A stretch of 64,000 bases of DNA from VAZQ01 sp963827585 (lineage in GTDB: Bacteria > Pseudomonadota > Alphaproteobacteria > Rhizobiales > Xanthobacteraceae), in contig CAWHCK010000059.1 in NCBI GenBank assembly GCA_963827585.1, positions 272,465 through 336,464 on the forward strand, read 5' to 3'. The position numbers were made by a program, and so were the translations under genes. The notes beneath the pieces were generated by a model. It did no database searches. It had not been told where the DNA came from and worked only from the letters and a program-made list of their open reading frames with translations. Each line of letters opens with the position of its first letter. The stretch's first letter is position 1. This document shows positions 63,906 to 64,000 of the stretch, piece by piece.

Positions 63906-64000
63906 GTTTTAGCCCCTCCCTAATGGTGCGGAGCAAATTTAGAGGGGGACTTTAAATTCGTCGGACCGCGCGCGTGAAGGGTGTTTGCACATCCCGCAAA

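Larger units (their letters stand above)
46908..64000. mobile_element. Integrated phage/plasmid-like element, left end to window edge
   Basis: It starts at the broken tRNA-Arg gene and carries a tyrosine integrase, an AlpA-like regulator, DUF927, VWA-like and DUF3102 proteins, two DNA methyltransferases, a nuclease, a family A DNA polymerase, an AEP-like primase and a helicase. All genes are on the plus strand, often with ATGA/GTGA overlaps. No capsid, tail, terminase or lysis genes are seen in this part, so it could be a phage early region or an integrative plasmid. The right boundary is not present. Confidence 0.85.

Overview
The window looks like high-GC alphaproteobacterial chromosome, most likely Rhizobiales (Bradyrhizobium / Rhodopseudomonas / Pseudolabrys-like). 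The basis is gene content recognised by eye: a CarD regulator with a basic N-terminal tail, 7Fe ferredoxin FdxA, a hopanoid-linked phosphorylase (HpnG), Bug-type tripartite-tricarboxylate receptors, a Liv-type ABC operon and a partner-switching cluster. Several families of palindromic intergenic repeats also fit this group. No database search was run.

Bases 1-46.9 kb are ordinary chromosome. 0.3-6.5 kb holds housekeeping genes: a SUV3-like RNA helicase, an S4 RNA-binding protein, fdxA, carD and an exported protein. 6.6-13.7 kb is a small-molecule catabolism cluster: a UbiD decarboxylase and an MDR oxidoreductase on the plus strand, facing a minus-strand set with two Bug receptors, an FAH-family hydratase, a cupin and a 3-hydroxyisobutyrate-dehydrogenase-like enzyme. 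14-24.8 kb is signalling. It has a frameshifted winged-helix/ATPase regulator coupled to an RsbW-like kinase and an RsbV-like STAS protein, a divergent receiver-PP2C phosphatase, and a chain of ABC-type binding protein, hybrid histidine kinase and single-domain receiver joined by 4-base overlaps. 24.9-32.2 kb has two divergent MetE-C-like paralogues and a complete liv ABC operon. 32.5-46.5 kb has an M48 lipoprotein protease, an SNase-like protein, a heavy-metal RND efflux pair, PPK2, a P-type H+-ATPase, hpnG and a frameshifted sugar dehydrogenase-cytochrome c.

From 46.9 kb to the window end lies an integrated phage- or plasmid-like element. It begins at a tRNA-Arg(CCT) gene cut just after its anticodon loop, followed by a tyrosine integrase with several frameshifts. 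It then carries DUF927, VWA-like and DUF3102 proteins, two DNA methyltransferases, a nuclease, and a replication module: family A DNA polymerase, AEP-like primase and AAA+/SF3-like helicase. Many element genes need single-base indels to be read through, while the chromosome shows only two such cases. The element therefore appears to be decaying, or this part of the assembly is poorer. Its right end is not in the window.

The observations most worth following up are: the polymerase coding sequence that seems to run through a KP/EP-rich linker straight into the primase with no start codon between them; the primase-helicase split by a small ORF whose N-terminus is a near copy of the helicase N-terminus; the orphan integrase-like tail inside the element; and the CTAG-bounded palindromic repeat modules stacked at 13.8-14.0 kb.
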